DNA of 64,000 nucleotides from Candidatus Paraprevotella stercoravium (lineage in GTDB: Bacteria; Bacteroidota; Bacteroidia; Bacteroidales; Bacteroidaceae), in the NCBI GenBank assembly GCA_944320795.1, contig CALUIU010000008.1, positions 1 to 64,000 on the forward strand, given 5' to 3'. A model generated the notes under the pieces. It was not told the DNA's origin. It made no database searches and was given only the letters and a program-made list of their open reading frames with translations. The position numbers and the translations under genes were made by a program. Shown here one piece after another: positions 17,101-26,563 of the stretch; within the stretch, counting starts at the first letter, position 1, and every line of letters starts with the position of its first letter.

Positions 17101-18129
17101 ATGTTTCGATTTGAAGAACCATTTTATTTATATGCACTGTTTTTGGTCCCAGTATTGGCCGCTTTGCATCTGTACACCAATTATATACGTAGGAAAAGAC
17201 TCCGTAAATTCGGTGATCCCGTACTTTTGGCAGACTTGATGCCTGAGGTATCCAAATATCGTCCGGATGTAAAATTCTGGTTGCTGCTGACAGCTTTTGC
17301 CCTTATGATATTTGTATTGGCCCGTCCGCAGTTCGGTACAAAAGTAGAGACGGACAAAAGAAAGGGTATCGAGGCGGTCATAGCCATGGATATTTCCAAT
17401 TCCATGCTGGCGCAGGACGTCAAGCCCAGTCGATTGGAAAAATCGAAAATGCTGGTCAGCAATATGGTAAATCATATGCAGGACGATAAAGTGGGCCTGA
17501 TAGTCTATGCGGGTGAGGCTTTTACCCAGTTGCCGATAACGAGTGATTATGTTTCCGCACAAATGTTTTTGGAAACCATATCCCCGGACATGATACACAC
17601 TCAAGGTACGGACATCAAGCGTGCCATAGAACTGGCCATGAAAAGCTTTACACCGGCAAAAGGAGTCGGCAAGGCTATTTTCCTGATTACCGATGGTGAG
17701 GACAATGAAGGCGGTGCGGTTGAGGCTGCCCAGGAAGCCGCGGATAAAGGTATGACGGTGTATGTATTGGGTGTCGGTTCGCCTAATGGTGCCCCTATTC
17801 CGACTTCAGATGGCGGATATATTATGGACAATACCGGAGAAACGGTGATTTCTCATTTGAATGAGGATATGTGCCGTGAAATCGCCAAGGCCGGAAAGGG
17901 TAGCTATATTTACGTAGACAATAGCTCGTCAGCCCAGGAAGCTTTGTCGCAGCAGTTGGAAAAACTGGAAAAGGCGGATCTGGAGACTAAAATCTACTCA
18001 GAGTATGACGAGCAGTTTCAGGCAGTGGCACTTTTGGCATTGCTGTGTCTCATCATCGAGATCTGTATCTTGGGACGAAAGAATCCTTTATTGAAAGGAA
18101 TAAGATTATTTGGAAACAAAGAGAAATAA
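17101..18129 (+). CDS. batB: BatB, VWA-domain membrane protein
   Basis: 342 aa paralogue of BatA with the same layout: N-terminal helices (~5-20 and ~58-74, ending LARPQFG), VWA domain with MIDAS motif MDISNSMLAQD and LITDGEDNEGG, and a C-terminal helix (VALLALLCLIIEICIL). BatA and BatB probably associate in the cytoplasmic membrane. Two bases separate it from batC. Confidence 0.93.
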   Translation: MFRFEEPFYLYALFLVPVLAALHLYTNYIRRKRLRKFGDPVLLADLMPEVSKYRPDVKFWLLLTAFALMIFVLARPQFGTKVETDKRKGIEAVIAMDISNSMLAQDVKPSRLEKSKMLVSNMVNHMQDDKVGLIVYAGEAFTQLPITSDYVSAQMFLETISPDMIHTQGTDIKRAIELAMKSFTPAKGVGKAIFLITDGEDNEGGAVEAAQEAADKGMTVYVLGVGSPNGAPIPTSDGGYIMDNTGETVISHLNEDMCREIAKAGKGSYIYVDNSSSAQEALSQQLEKLEKADLETKIYSEYDEQFQAVALLALLCLIIEICILGRKNPLLKGIRLFGNKEK

Positions 18130-18131
18130 TT

Positions 18132-18866
18132 ATGAAGAGTTTATGTCATCGCATGATCCTGTTGTTGTTTGCCCTGATGCAAATATCCCATTTGTCAGCG
18201 CAATCTTACCGGGATTATATGCGGAGCGGAAATCGCCTGTTTCGGGACAGTGTGTATGATAAATCTGAGGTAGACTATCGTAAGGTGGTTGAGCTGATGC
18301 CGCGCTTTGCCCAGGGATATTTCAACTTGGGAAATGCTCTTTTGTGGCAGCAGAAGCCCAAAGAGGCCATGCAGGAATATGAGAAAGCACTCAAATCGGA
18401 AACAAACAAATCAAGATTGGCTACGATATATCATAATATGGGAGTGATATTGCAGAGTCAGAAGCAGTATGGTCCGGCGATAGAATGCTATAAGAATGCT
18501 TTAAGGAACCGGCCGGGAGATGACGGAACCCGTTATAATCTGGTGCTGTGTCAGTATCTCTTGAAGAAGAATCCGCCGTCTGACCAAAACCAGAGCAGTA
18601 ATCAGGAAAATAAGGACGGAAGCGGGCAAAATAAGAAAGAAGATAAAAACAGCGATAAGAAAGATCAGCAACAGCAGAATAAACAGCAGCAGCAAGATCA
18701 ACAACAGGGAAAACAAGATCAGAAGCAACAGGATCGGAATAAAATGTCCAAGGAAAATGCCGAACAACTGTTGAACGCTGCGATGCAAAACGAGAAAGCT
18801 ACGCAAGATAAGATAAAGAAAGCCATGTCACAGCCACAGAAGAGACGGTTGGAAAAGCAATGGTAA
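18132..18866 (+). CDS. batC: BatC, TPR protein
   Basis: 244 aa from ATG 18132 (an upstream in-frame start inside batB is unlikely). Signal peptide MKSLCHRMILLLFALMQIS ending SAQS. Two to three tetratricopeptide repeats occupy ~35-145 (AQGYFNLGNALLWQQKPKEA, TIYHNMGVILQSQKQYGPA). The C-terminal ~90 residues are a low-complexity Gln/Lys/Asp/Asn tail (QQQNKQQQQDQQQGKQDQ). A periplasmic scaffold role is likely. Confidence 0.9.
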   Translation: MKSLCHRMILLLFALMQISHLSAQSYRDYMRSGNRLFRDSVYDKSEVDYRKVVELMPRFAQGYFNLGNALLWQQKPKEAMQEYEKALKSETNKSRLATIYHNMGVILQSQKQYGPAIECYKNALRNRPGDDGTRYNLVLCQYLLKKNPPSDQNQSSNQENKDGSGQNKKEDKNSDKKDQQQQNKQQQQDQQQGKQDQKQQDRNKMSKENAEQLLNAAMQNEKATQDKIKKAMSQPQKRRLEKQW

Positions 18867-18897
18867 GATTTGTTAATTTGTAAAATAAAAAATTAGG

Positions 18898-20715
18898 ATG
18901 ATCAGGAAGCAAGCTTTATTTTTGATATTTCTGTTCTGTATGATCCGTGTAGGAGCTCAGGTGCGGTTTACGGCATCCGCTCCGGAAGCTGTGGTCGAAG
19001 GGGAGCAGTTCCGTTTGTCTTTTAAGGTGAATACTCAGGATATTTCTGATTTTAAGGCACCTGCCTTTAATGATTTTGAGGTTCTGATGGGACCGAGCCG
19101 TTCTTCAGAATCGAGTTTCAGTATGGTGAATGGAAAGACAACGCAAAGCAGTTCCATAACCTTTACCTATATTCTGAGCGCTTCCAAACCTGGTACTTAT
19201 TCGATTCCCGGTGCGACCATACGTTCCAACGGACAGGTCTATAAATCCAATTCCGTGCGCTTGCGCGTCTTGAAAGCGGATGCGACCAACTCTTCCGCAC
19301 AAAGTTCCGGAGGTGCTACCCGTATGCATACACAGCAGAGTGGAAGCCAGATCACAGGAAAGGATCTTTTTATAACCGTGACAGCCAATAAGAAGCGTGT
19401 TTACGAGCAAGAAGCGATCCTGCTGACCTATAAAGTATATTCACTGGTTAATCTGACCCAACTTGCCGGGAATATGCCTGATTTGGATGGTTTTCATACT
19501 CAGGAAATTCCATTGCCCCAGCAGAAAAGCATGACTATGGAGCATTTCAACGGGCGAAATTACGGTACTGTAGTCTGGCGGCAGTATCTGCTTTTTCCAC
19601 AACGTGCCGGAAAGTTGAAAGTGCCTTCCGTAGAATTTGAGGGACTTGTCGTGCAGCAGAATCATGCCATAGATCCGATAGACGCATTCTTTAATGGAGC
19701 AGATCTGACAACAGAAGTAAAGAAAAAGATCGTGGCTCCCGGCATGGAAATTCAGGTGGATCCGTTGCCCGACCGTCCGGCTAATTTTTCCGGTGCTGTA
19801 GGACAGTTCCGAATTGAAAGTGCTCTGATTCCTGAAAAGGAGTTGAAATCGAATGACGCTTTGACTCTGAAACTGACAGTCAGCGGAACAGGAAACATGA
19901 AACTGCTGACAGCGCCTAAAGTCAATTTCCCGAAAGATTTTGAGACTTATGATGCGAAAGTGACAGACAATACGCGTTTGGAGCGTAGCGGAGTGACCGG
20001 TAATAAAGTTTTTGAATACATTGCCGTTCCGCGTTATAAAGGCGATTACGAGATTCCGGCAGTTGAATTCTGCTATTTTGATCCGGAATCAAAAAGTTAT
20101 AAGACTCTGAAAACCCAACCTTATCAGATCAAGGTGGCTCAGGGGGCAACCCGTTCGGCTTCGGATATGGCCGCACAGAAAGAATTGGAACTTTTGAATT
20201 CCGATATACGCTATATCAAATCAGGAGCTGACAATTTGCAGTCCGTTGACGAACTGTTCTTTGCATCAGCGTCTTATTGGATCACTTTGGCTGTTCTGTT
20301 CCTGTTCCTGATCGTGATGAGTATTTATCTTCGTATACATGGCCAGAATCTTCAGAATGCGGCCCGTATGAAAGGCAAGCGTGCCAATTCCGTGGCTGCC
20401 AAACGTTTGAAAGCGGCCCGCAAACTGTTGGAAAAACAGCAGGCAGATGCTTTTTATGAAGAGGTCTTAAAGGCTTTGTGGGGGTACGTGAGTGATAAAC
20501 TTACCATTCCGGTTGCGGAACTGAACAAGGAAAATATCCAGCAGCGTCTGATCGAGCATAATGTGGATTCAGCTTTGGCAGAACGTTTCAACGATACATT
20601 GAATGCCTGTGAGTTTGCCCGATTTGCGCCTGGTGATCCGCAAGCTACGATGGATAAGATCTATCAGGATGCGGTGACTGTTATTTCGGAATTGGAAAAT
20701 GTAATCAAGAAATAA
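18898..20715 (+). CDS. batD: BatD, oxygen-tolerance family protein
   Basis: 605 aa. Signal peptide (MIRKQALFLIFLFCMIRVGAQ), then beta-sandwich repeats of the BatD family (VRFTASAPEAVVEGEQFRLSF, KPGTYSIPGATI, FISV-like DLFITVTANKKRVYEQEAI). A transmembrane helix at ~457-477 (WITLAVLFLFLIVMSIYL) and a cytoplasmic helical tail (~485-605) follow. It likely binds the BatA/BatB complex outside the membrane. It starts 31 nt after batC. Confidence 0.93.
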   Translation: MIRKQALFLIFLFCMIRVGAQVRFTASAPEAVVEGEQFRLSFKVNTQDISDFKAPAFNDFEVLMGPSRSSESSFSMVNGKTTQSSSITFTYILSASKPGTYSIPGATIRSNGQVYKSNSVRLRVLKADATNSSAQSSGGATRMHTQQSGSQITGKDLFITVTANKKRVYEQEAILLTYKVYSLVNLTQLAGNMPDLDGFHTQEIPLPQQKSMTMEHFNGRNYGTVVWRQYLLFPQRAGKLKVPSVEFEGLVVQQNHAIDPIDAFFNGADLTTEVKKKIVAPGMEIQVDPLPDRPANFSGAVGQFRIESALIPEKELKSNDALTLKLTVSGTGNMKLLTAPKVNFPKDFETYDAKVTDNTRLERSGVTGNKVFEYIAVPRYKGDYEIPAVEFCYFDPESKSYKTLKTQPYQIKVAQGATRSASDMAAQKELELLNSDIRYIKSGADNLQSVDELFFASASYWITLAVLFLFLIVMSIYLRIHGQNLQNAARMKGKRANSVAAKRLKAARKLLEKQQADAFYEEVLKALWGYVSDKLTIPVAELNKENIQQRLIEHNVDSALAERFNDTLNACEFARFAPGDPQATMDKIYQDAVTVISELENVIKK

Positions 20716-20729
20716 GTAAAGATTGTAAT

Positions 20730-21473
20730 ATGAAGAAACTGCTTCTTATTTTTGCCTGCATGCTGACCATTGTATCAGCCGCCGCACAGACCAAGGCTGA
20801 GGCTGACAGTGCTTATGTGCAGGAAGATTATGAAAAGGCTATCAGTATTTACAACCAGTTGTTGGAGACTGGAGTTTCTGCTCCTGTTTACTATAATCTG
20901 GGAAATGCCTACTACCGTAAAGGAGATATGGCACATGCCATATTGGCTTATGAACGGGCATATCTGCTGGATCCCGGAGACGCTGATATCCGCTTTAATC
21001 TGCAATTGGCACGTACCAAGACCGTAGATAAGATTACGCCCGAGAGTGAAATGTTTTTCATAACCTGGTTCCGACAGCTGATTGATTTATGCAGTGCGGA
21101 CCAATGGGGCAGGGCGGTAGTCGTATGTTTTGCTCTGTTTGTACTGGCTACGTTGGTTTATTTCTTTGTGGGCAGACTGTTGTGGAGAAAGGTCGGTTTT
21201 GGAGTGGGTTTGACTGCATTGTGTCTGGCTGTACTCTTTCATATATTTGCTTATCAGCAACAGCAGAAACTGCTGCAGCGCTCTTATGCTATCGTTCTGT
21301 CTTCATCTCTGACGGTGAAAAGTACGCCTAGCAATTCGGGGACCGATCTATTTGTGCTTCATGAAGGGACAAAGGTCCAGATTACCGATGATGCAATGAA
21401 GGACTGGAAGGAAATCAGACTGGCAGACGGTAAGGTTGGCTGGGTTCCTGTTAAAACGATTGAAAGAATCTGA
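20730..21473 (+). CDS. batE: BatE, TPR and SH3-like protein
   Basis: 247 aa. Signal peptide ending SAAAQT, TPRs at ~25-95 (APVYYNLGNAYYRKGDMAHAI, ILAYERAYLLDPGDADIRFNL), two membrane helices (~128-145 and ~157-175), and a C-terminal bacterial SH3 domain (~190-247: SSLTVKSTPSNSGTDLFVLH, WKEIRLADGKVGWV). The fusion of TPR and SH3 is typical of BatE. The stop is 2 nt before the PAP2 gene. Confidence 0.93.
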   Translation: MKKLLLIFACMLTIVSAAAQTKAEADSAYVQEDYEKAISIYNQLLETGVSAPVYYNLGNAYYRKGDMAHAILAYERAYLLDPGDADIRFNLQLARTKTVDKITPESEMFFITWFRQLIDLCSADQWGRAVVVCFALFVLATLVYFFVGRLLWRKVGFGVGLTALCLAVLFHIFAYQQQQKLLQRSYAIVLSSSLTVKSTPSNSGTDLFVLHEGTKVQITDDAMKDWKEIRLADGKVGWVPVKTIERI

Positions 21474-21475
21474 TT

Positions 21476-22171
21476 ATGGACTGGCAACAACTTATCCATT
21501 TTGACCAGCAGCTGCTGTTGAAATTAAACGGAAGTGATTCTCTGTTCTGGGATGGTTTCATGATGACCGTGACCAGAACCGGGACTTGGATTCCATTGGC
21601 TGTTGTGTTGTTTTACGTGCTTATCAAAAACAATAATATGCGGAACATTCTTTTTATTCTGTTGATGATAGCACTGACCATAACGATTGCCGACCAGTTT
21701 GCATCTACTTTCTGCAAACCTTATTTCAAGCGATTTCGTCCTACGAACGATCCGATATTAATGTATCAGGTAGATGTGGTTAACAATTACCGGGGAGGTC
21801 TGTATGGATTTATTTCCAGTCATGCGGCCAATACTTTTGGTGTTTTTGTTTATGTGTCTTTGCTGATACGAAACAGGTTACTGACCGCTACGCTTTTTAT
21901 ATGGGCTCTTCTTTGTTCCTATTCAAGAATCTATTTGGGTGTGCATTATCCGGGTGATATTCTGGCCGGTGCATTGGAAGGAAGCGCGGTAGGAGCATTA
22001 TTGTGGTATTGCACCCGATTATTTCAGCAGAAAAACGGAGGAATCCGTTCTTATATATCTTCACAGTATACCTCTACAGGATATTTGCAGGAAGATGTTC
22101 ATTTATTGCTTCTTGCATTTTATCTGACGCTTTGTTATGCAGCGATACAGGGAGTCGTTTATTGGATGTGA
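21476..22171 (+). CDS. PAP2-family membrane phosphatase
   Basis: 231 aa, five to six membrane helices. The three acid-phosphatase motifs are present: KPYFKRFRP, SSHAANTFG and SRIYLGVHYPGDILAG, with catalytic His in the last two. Family members dephosphorylate lipid phosphates such as undecaprenyl pyrophosphate, phosphatidate or lipid A; which applies cannot be told. It is the last gene of the bat transcript. Confidence 0.92.
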   Translation: MDWQQLIHFDQQLLLKLNGSDSLFWDGFMMTVTRTGTWIPLAVVLFYVLIKNNNMRNILFILLMIALTITIADQFASTFCKPYFKRFRPTNDPILMYQVDVVNNYRGGLYGFISSHAANTFGVFVYVSLLIRNRLLTATLFIWALLCSYSRIYLGVHYPGDILAGALEGSAVGALLWYCTRLFQQKNGGIRSYISSQYTSTGYLQEDVHLLLLAFYLTLCYAAIQGVVYWM

Positions 22172-22187
22172 CAGGTGTGACGGACAT

Positions 22188-22217
22188 AAAAAAAGCCAGC
22201 GGACAGCTGGCTTTTTT
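22188..22217. terminator. Bidirectional terminator between PAP2 and GH25 genes
   Basis: AAAAAAGCCAGC, short loop, GCTGGCTTTTTT. A/T runs on both sides allow it to work for the convergent genes on each strand. Confidence 0.88.
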
Positions 22218-22235
22218 GTTTTTTATCGTATTTAT

Positions 22236-23045
22236 TTACCGGATTAGAATATCAATCATGCTGTATCCATCCATAAATTTGCTACGATCAACAGGACCTT
22301 TGATTCCGGAAATTCGTCCTTCCGAAGTAAACTGCCACATAACAAACTGAATATCGTCTGCCAAAACAGGTTCTTCGTCATGATAGCGGGCTATCATATA
22401 TTTGTATTCCGTGAATTTACCTCTTAAGTATTTGTTGTAAAAATGGCTTGAGGTATAGATTATCGGTTTTACCTTATAATAATCTTCTACGTTGATCAGG
22501 AATTTCCTTAGTCTGTTACAGAATTCATCCAATGAACCTCTTCCTCTGTTTTCAACATCAATAATGGGAATCAGATCTTGTGTAGACAGATCGACTGTTG
22601 AGGTAAGGTTCTTGAACTGATCTTCGATAGCAGCTGTAGGACTGAAGAAATGGTAGCATCCTACTTTTATGCCGACTCTCCGTGCCTCGCTCAGGTTATA
22701 GGCATAAGTCTTGTCCACCAGGCCTGCTCCTTCAGTAGCCTTCAGATAGGCATATTTCGCGTTGGGATCTTTGGCTACCGCATCCCAGTCTATCTGGTTC
22801 TGATAGCGTGACACGTCTATTCCATACTTATGGTTTCCCCATTTCAGGTCGTGTCTTCTGACTTCTTCAACGGGCGCGACTAAATCTTCTCCTTTTGTTT
22901 TAGGAGCCAACTGATCCGGTACAGGAAGATGTGCGGTATAAGTTTCTTCGTGTCTTTTGTCCTTGTCTTTTTTATGGTATCCGAATACTGGTTGTGTCGG
23001 AATCAGTATTGCGGAACATAGAAGGCAAAAGAAATATTTTTTCAT
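22236..23045 (-). CDS. Glycoside hydrolase family 25 lysozyme
   Basis: 269 aa. Signal peptide (MKKYFFCLLCSAILIPTQPVFG), a charged linker (~23-65), then a GH25 muramidase domain (~73-269). Signatures: YGIDVSRYQNQIDW, AKYAYLKATEGAGLVD, VGCYHFFSPTA and PIIDVENRG. The Asp in GIDVS and Glu in IIDVE correspond to the catalytic acids of GH25. It cleaves peptidoglycan glycan strands; the periplasm or cell exterior is the expected site. Monocistronic, with its own promoter. Confidence 0.93.
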   Translation of the reverse strand: MKKYFFCLLCSAILIPTQPVFGYHKKDKDKRHEETYTAHLPVPDQLAPKTKGEDLVAPVEEVRRHDLKWGNHKYGIDVSRYQNQIDWDAVAKDPNAKYAYLKATEGAGLVDKTYAYNLSEARRVGIKVGCYHFFSPTAAIEDQFKNLTSTVDLSTQDLIPIIDVENRGRGSLDEFCNRLRKFLINVEDYYKVKPIIYTSSHFYNKYLRGKFTEYKYMIARYHDEEPVLADDIQFVMWQFTSEGRISGIKGPVDRSKFMDGYSMIDILIR

Positions 23046-23082
23046 ATACGGGTTTTTATTTTGTTGTCGAAATAGGAATACA

Positions 23083-23113
23083 CAAAAATAAGGAATAAAC
23101 CATTTCTATCAAA
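23083..23113 (-). promoter_or_regulatory. Promoter of the GH25 lysozyme gene
   Basis: On the minus strand TTTG (plus 23110-23113) and TATTTTTG (plus 23083-23090) are 19 bp apart; the transcript would start near 23079, about 34 nt before the ATG. Confidence 0.65.
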
Positions 23114-23373
23114 ATCCTCAGCCTTACTTCTTTGGGTGCAGATTCATTTCTTAACTATCTTTCGCAAAGATGCGTTATCATTCTTATTCTATTGGGAATA
23201 ATAACCTGTTTCGGGGCGATTCCTTTTTATTAGGTTGTATCCTGTTTTGGTATAATTTGTTGAAAATATGTCTTTATAAATGATCTGTTTGTTTCAGTTT
23301 GAGAGGATGCAGACTTGTATTTTTCTGCATTTTTTCTTATCTTGCATGAGATTTTAACTTAAACTGAAAAAAT
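23114..23373. other. Divergent intergenic region, lysozyme/antiporter
   Basis: AT-rich spacer. On the plus strand CTTG (23314-23317) and TATCTTG (23338-23344) with 20-bp spacing is a degenerate promoter candidate for the antiporter gene at 23374. A short palindrome ATCTTTcgcAAAGAT lies near 23158-23172. No ORF or structured RNA is apparent. Confidence 0.4.
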
Positions 23374-24837
23374 ATGACGTTTACATCAGAAAACATTCTT
23401 TTAATTGGTTCGGTGCTGGTTTTTGTCAGCATATTATTTACTCGGAGCAGTTTCCGTTTTGGCATTCCTGTGTTGCTATTGTTTTTAGGCGTGGGCATGC
23501 TTTTTGGTAGCGACGGGTTGGGAGTTCAGTTCAATAGCGCGTCCGATGCCCAGTTTATCGGTATGATAGCGCTTTGTCTGATTCTTTTTTCTGGGGGCAT
23601 GGACACACGTTTTCAGGAAATCAGGCCGGTTTTGTTCCCCGGCATCTCGCTTTCTACCGTAGGCGTGTTGCTGACGACTTTGTTTACGGGTTTGTTTATT
23701 TATTATATTTCCGGATATACCCGTGCTGATATCCATTTGTCTTTGTGGGTTTCTTTCCTTTTGGCAGCCACGATGTCATCTACAGACTCTGCATCTGTAT
23801 TTAATCTGCTGCGTTCCAAGAATATGAATCTTAAGGAAAATCTTAGACCGATGTTAGAACTGGAGAGCGGAAGCAATGACCCCATGGCCTATATGCTTAC
23901 GATTGTGCTTATCCAGGTAGTGACTCTTTCCGGAGCTTCGGCTATGGATATTCTGAAGGATTTCTTTTTACAGTTCTTCCTAGGCGCTTTGGCAGGGTAT
24001 TCTATCGGTCGTTTTGGGGTATGGCTGCTGAATAAAATCAGTCTGGTCAATTCGGCTTTATATTCCATTCTGATATTAAGTCTGGTGTTCTTTCTGTTCA
24101 CGGTTACCGATCTGATTCAGGGCAATGCTTATCTGGCGGTATACGTTGCCGGAATCGTATTAGGAAATGCCAAGATACCATACCGTAAGGAAGTCAGTAA
24201 TTTTTTGGACGGACTTACCTGGTTCGGTCAGATTGTGTTGTTCCTCACTTTAGGATTGTTGGTCAATCCGCATGAATTGTGGCAGGTGGCCGATGTGGCT
24301 CTGCTCATAGCTGTGTTTATGATGTTGTTTGGTCGTCCGCTCAGCGTGTTTATCAGTTTGTTGCCGTTCCGGAACTTTTCGTTCAAGTCTCGTGTGTTCA
24401 TTTCGTGGGTAGGTTTGCGTGGAGCTGTGCCCATTATTTTTGCTACATATCCGGTTATAGCCGAAGTGGAAGGAGCCGGGCAGATTTTCAATATTGTGTT
24501 TTTCATCACGTTGCTTTCGCTGCTGTTACAGGGAACTACGCTTTCTCCTTTGGCCGATCGTCTGGGCTTGTCGGAACCTATGGAGCAGCCACATGACTAT
24601 TATGGAATTGAGATACCCGAAGAGACCAAAACTTACCTGACCGACGTGCAGCTTACAGCCGAGATGATGGCTGGAGGAAACCGTCTGGCTGATTTGAATC
24701 TGCCTAAGGGGCATTTAGTGATGCTGATCAAGCGCAACGAAGAATATATAGTGCCCAACGGCCACATGCAGTTGCACGAGAATGATCATCTGTTGGTTAT
24801 TTCCGAGCGGAAGGAATCAGAGAATCAGCATGTATAA
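23374..24837 (+). CDS. Potassium/proton antiporter (CvrA/NhaP2-like, CPA1)
   Basis: 487 aa with about twelve membrane helices (~5-395) and a cytoplasmic TrkA-C-type domain (~415-480: LADLNLPKGHLVMLIKRNEEYIVPNGHM). The conserved CPA1 helix LELESGSNDPMAYMLT carries the paired charged residues used for ion exchange, and FISWVGLRGAVPIIFATYP is the second family signature. The RCK-C domain suggests ligand control of K+ efflux. Monocistronic with a terminator shared with rng. Confidence 0.92.
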   Translation: MTFTSENILLIGSVLVFVSILFTRSSFRFGIPVLLLFLGVGMLFGSDGLGVQFNSASDAQFIGMIALCLILFSGGMDTRFQEIRPVLFPGISLSTVGVLLTTLFTGLFIYYISGYTRADIHLSLWVSFLLAATMSSTDSASVFNLLRSKNMNLKENLRPMLELESGSNDPMAYMLTIVLIQVVTLSGASAMDILKDFFLQFFLGALAGYSIGRFGVWLLNKISLVNSALYSILILSLVFFLFTVTDLIQGNAYLAVYVAGIVLGNAKIPYRKEVSNFLDGLTWFGQIVLFLTLGLLVNPHELWQVADVALLIAVFMMLFGRPLSVFISLLPFRNFSFKSRVFISWVGLRGAVPIIFATYPVIAEVEGAGQIFNIVFFITLLSLLLQGTTLSPLADRLGLSEPMEQPHDYYGIEIPEETKTYLTDVQLTAEMMAGGNRLADLNLPKGHLVMLIKRNEEYIVPNGHMQLHENDHLLVISERKESENQHV

Positions 24838-24843
24838 GAATAG

Positions 24844-24870
24844 AAAAAGGGGCTTTCAAAGCCCCTTTTT
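24844..24870. terminator. Bidirectional terminator, antiporter/rng
   Basis: AAAAAGGGGCTTT, C, AAAGCCCCTTTTT: near-perfect hairpin with A and T tracts on either side, between two convergent genes and ending at the rng stop codon. Confidence 0.88.
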
Positions 24871-26445
24871 CTATTTGCTGTCTACTTCTTCTTTCATATC
24901 GATTTCCTGTCCGTTGCTGTCATAGAATTCATATTGCAGGAAGGCAAGTTTCTGGCTCGGAATGATTTTTACTCCGAATCCGTATTTCATTTGCCATTTT
25001 CGTTTCAGCGACAGAAAACCCTGATTAATGTAGGCTGCCACGTAAGGATGTACGTGCAGTGCGAACTGCTTCATTCCGATTTTGTTTACCAGTGTATTGA
25101 TTTTTCCTTCAAGAGTATCGGTAAACAAATAGCTGGATTTAATGGTTCCCTTTCCAAAACAAGTGGGGCAGGTTTCCTCTACATTTACGTCCATTACCGG
25201 GCGTACGCGTTGGCGGGTGATCTGCATCAGGCCGAATTTACTCAACGGAAGAATATTGTGGCGCGCACGGTCCTTTTTCATGTTTTCGCACATGCGCTCA
25301 TAAAGTTTTTGCCGGTCTTCCGCTAGATTCATGTCGATGAAGTCCACCACGATAATTCCTCCCATATCTCTTAATCTCAGTTGGCGTGCCAATTCATCTG
25401 CTGCACCCAGATTCACGTCCAAGGCATTTGCTTCCTGTCCGTCTTTTGATTTGGCGCGGTTTCCGCTGTTCACATCAACCACATGGAGTGCTTCCGTATG
25501 TTCAATGATCAAATAAGCTCCATGTTTATAGGAAACGGTTTTTCCAAATGAAGATTTAATTTGTTTGGTGATGTCGAAGTTGTCAAAGATCGGTAACTTT
25601 CCGGTATATTTTTTTACGATTTTTGCGCTTTCCGGTGCAATGAGGGTTACGTAATCTTTTACTTCGTTGAATACACTTTCATCATTGATGTAGATGTTTT
25701 CATAAGATGGGTTGAACAAGTCGCGTAGCATGGCTACGGTGCGACTGGTTTCTTCGTAAACCAGTTCCGGCAGTTTTGTTGCCTTCTGCACTTTGGTCAT
25801 GGTGTCTTCCCATCGTTTCAGCAATATCTTTAATTCGGTGTCAAGTTCAGCCACTCTTTTTCCTTCGGCCACTGTTCTTACAATTACTCCGAAATTTTTA
25901 GGCTTGATACTCTGGAGTAATTGTTTGAGTCGTGCTCTTTCCTCTGAAGACTTGATTTTTGAGGATACGGAAACTTTATCGCTAAAAGGAATAAGAACCA
26001 AATATCTTCCCGGAAAGGATATTTCGCAGGTCAGGCGAGGACCTTTGGTTGAAATCGGTTCTTTAACGACCTGTACCAATACTTCCTGACCTGGTTGAAG
26101 GATATTCTGCACACTTCCTTCCTTGTCCAGTTCCGGCTGTATGGTCGCTTTGGCCATGGGATAAAGTTTCTTTCGGTCGCTGACTACTTGTTTCAGATAT
26201 TTTTGGTAGGAATTAAATTGAGGCCCTAAATCCAGATAATGAAGAAAAGCGTCGCGTTCGTAGCCCACATTGACAAAACATGCATTGAGTCCCGGCATCA
26301 TCTTTTTGACTTTTGCCAGATAGACATTGCCCACGGCGAATGACACGGACATGCCTTCTTTTTGAAACTCCACCAGTTTTTTGTCCTCAAGAAGAGCAAT
26401 GGAGATTTCTTTGGGTTGGACGTCTACTACTACTTCGCTAGTCAT
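24871..26445 (-). CDS. rng: Ribonuclease G/E family endoribonuclease
   Basis: 524 aa from ATG 26445; the open frame continues 26 codons upstream, but MTSEVVVDVQPKEISIALLED is the proper start. S1 RNA-binding domain (~35-125: VGNVYLAKVKKMMPGLNACFVNVGYERDAFLHYLDL), 5'-sensor/RNase H-like region, catalytic metal site (LHVVDVNSGNR, GGIIVVDFIDM) and Zn-link cysteines (CPTCFGKGT). RNase G processes the 16S rRNA 5' end and decays mRNA. It lacks the long scaffold C-terminus of RNase E. A perfect inverted repeat lies in its presumed 5' UTR. Confidence 0.95.
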   Translation of the reverse strand: MTSEVVVDVQPKEISIALLEDKKLVEFQKEGMSVSFAVGNVYLAKVKKMMPGLNACFVNVGYERDAFLHYLDLGPQFNSYQKYLKQVVSDRKKLYPMAKATIQPELDKEGSVQNILQPGQEVLVQVVKEPISTKGPRLTCEISFPGRYLVLIPFSDKVSVSSKIKSSEERARLKQLLQSIKPKNFGVIVRTVAEGKRVAELDTELKILLKRWEDTMTKVQKATKLPELVYEETSRTVAMLRDLFNPSYENIYINDESVFNEVKDYVTLIAPESAKIVKKYTGKLPIFDNFDITKQIKSSFGKTVSYKHGAYLIIEHTEALHVVDVNSGNRAKSKDGQEANALDVNLGAADELARQLRLRDMGGIIVVDFIDMNLAEDRQKLYERMCENMKKDRARHNILPLSKFGLMQITRQRVRPVMDVNVEETCPTCFGKGTIKSSYLFTDTLEGKINTLVNKIGMKQFALHVHPYVAAYINQGFLSLKRKWQMKYGFGVKIIPSQKLAFLQYEFYDSNGQEIDMKEEVDSK

Positions 26446-26482
26446 TTCTTTCTTTTGTTGGTTTATGATCTCATATATTATA

Positions 26483-26535
26483 CAAAGAACAAACTTGCTC
26501 TGCTTTTTTGAAAAGCGCCGCAAGTTTGTTCTTTG
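26483..26535 (-). promoter_or_regulatory. Perfect 16-bp inverted repeat upstream of rng
   Basis: CAAAGAACAAACTTGC (26483-26498) and its exact reverse complement (26520-26535) enclose 21 nt. Inside the loop GCTTTT/AAAAGC can form a second 6-bp stem. It lies 38 nt before rng and 28 nt after the stop of the 29-aa gene. There is no T tract on the minus strand, so it looks more like a UTR structure than a terminator. Confidence 0.7.
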
Positions 26536-26563
26536 TGTTTGTCTACTGACAAGCTACAACAGA

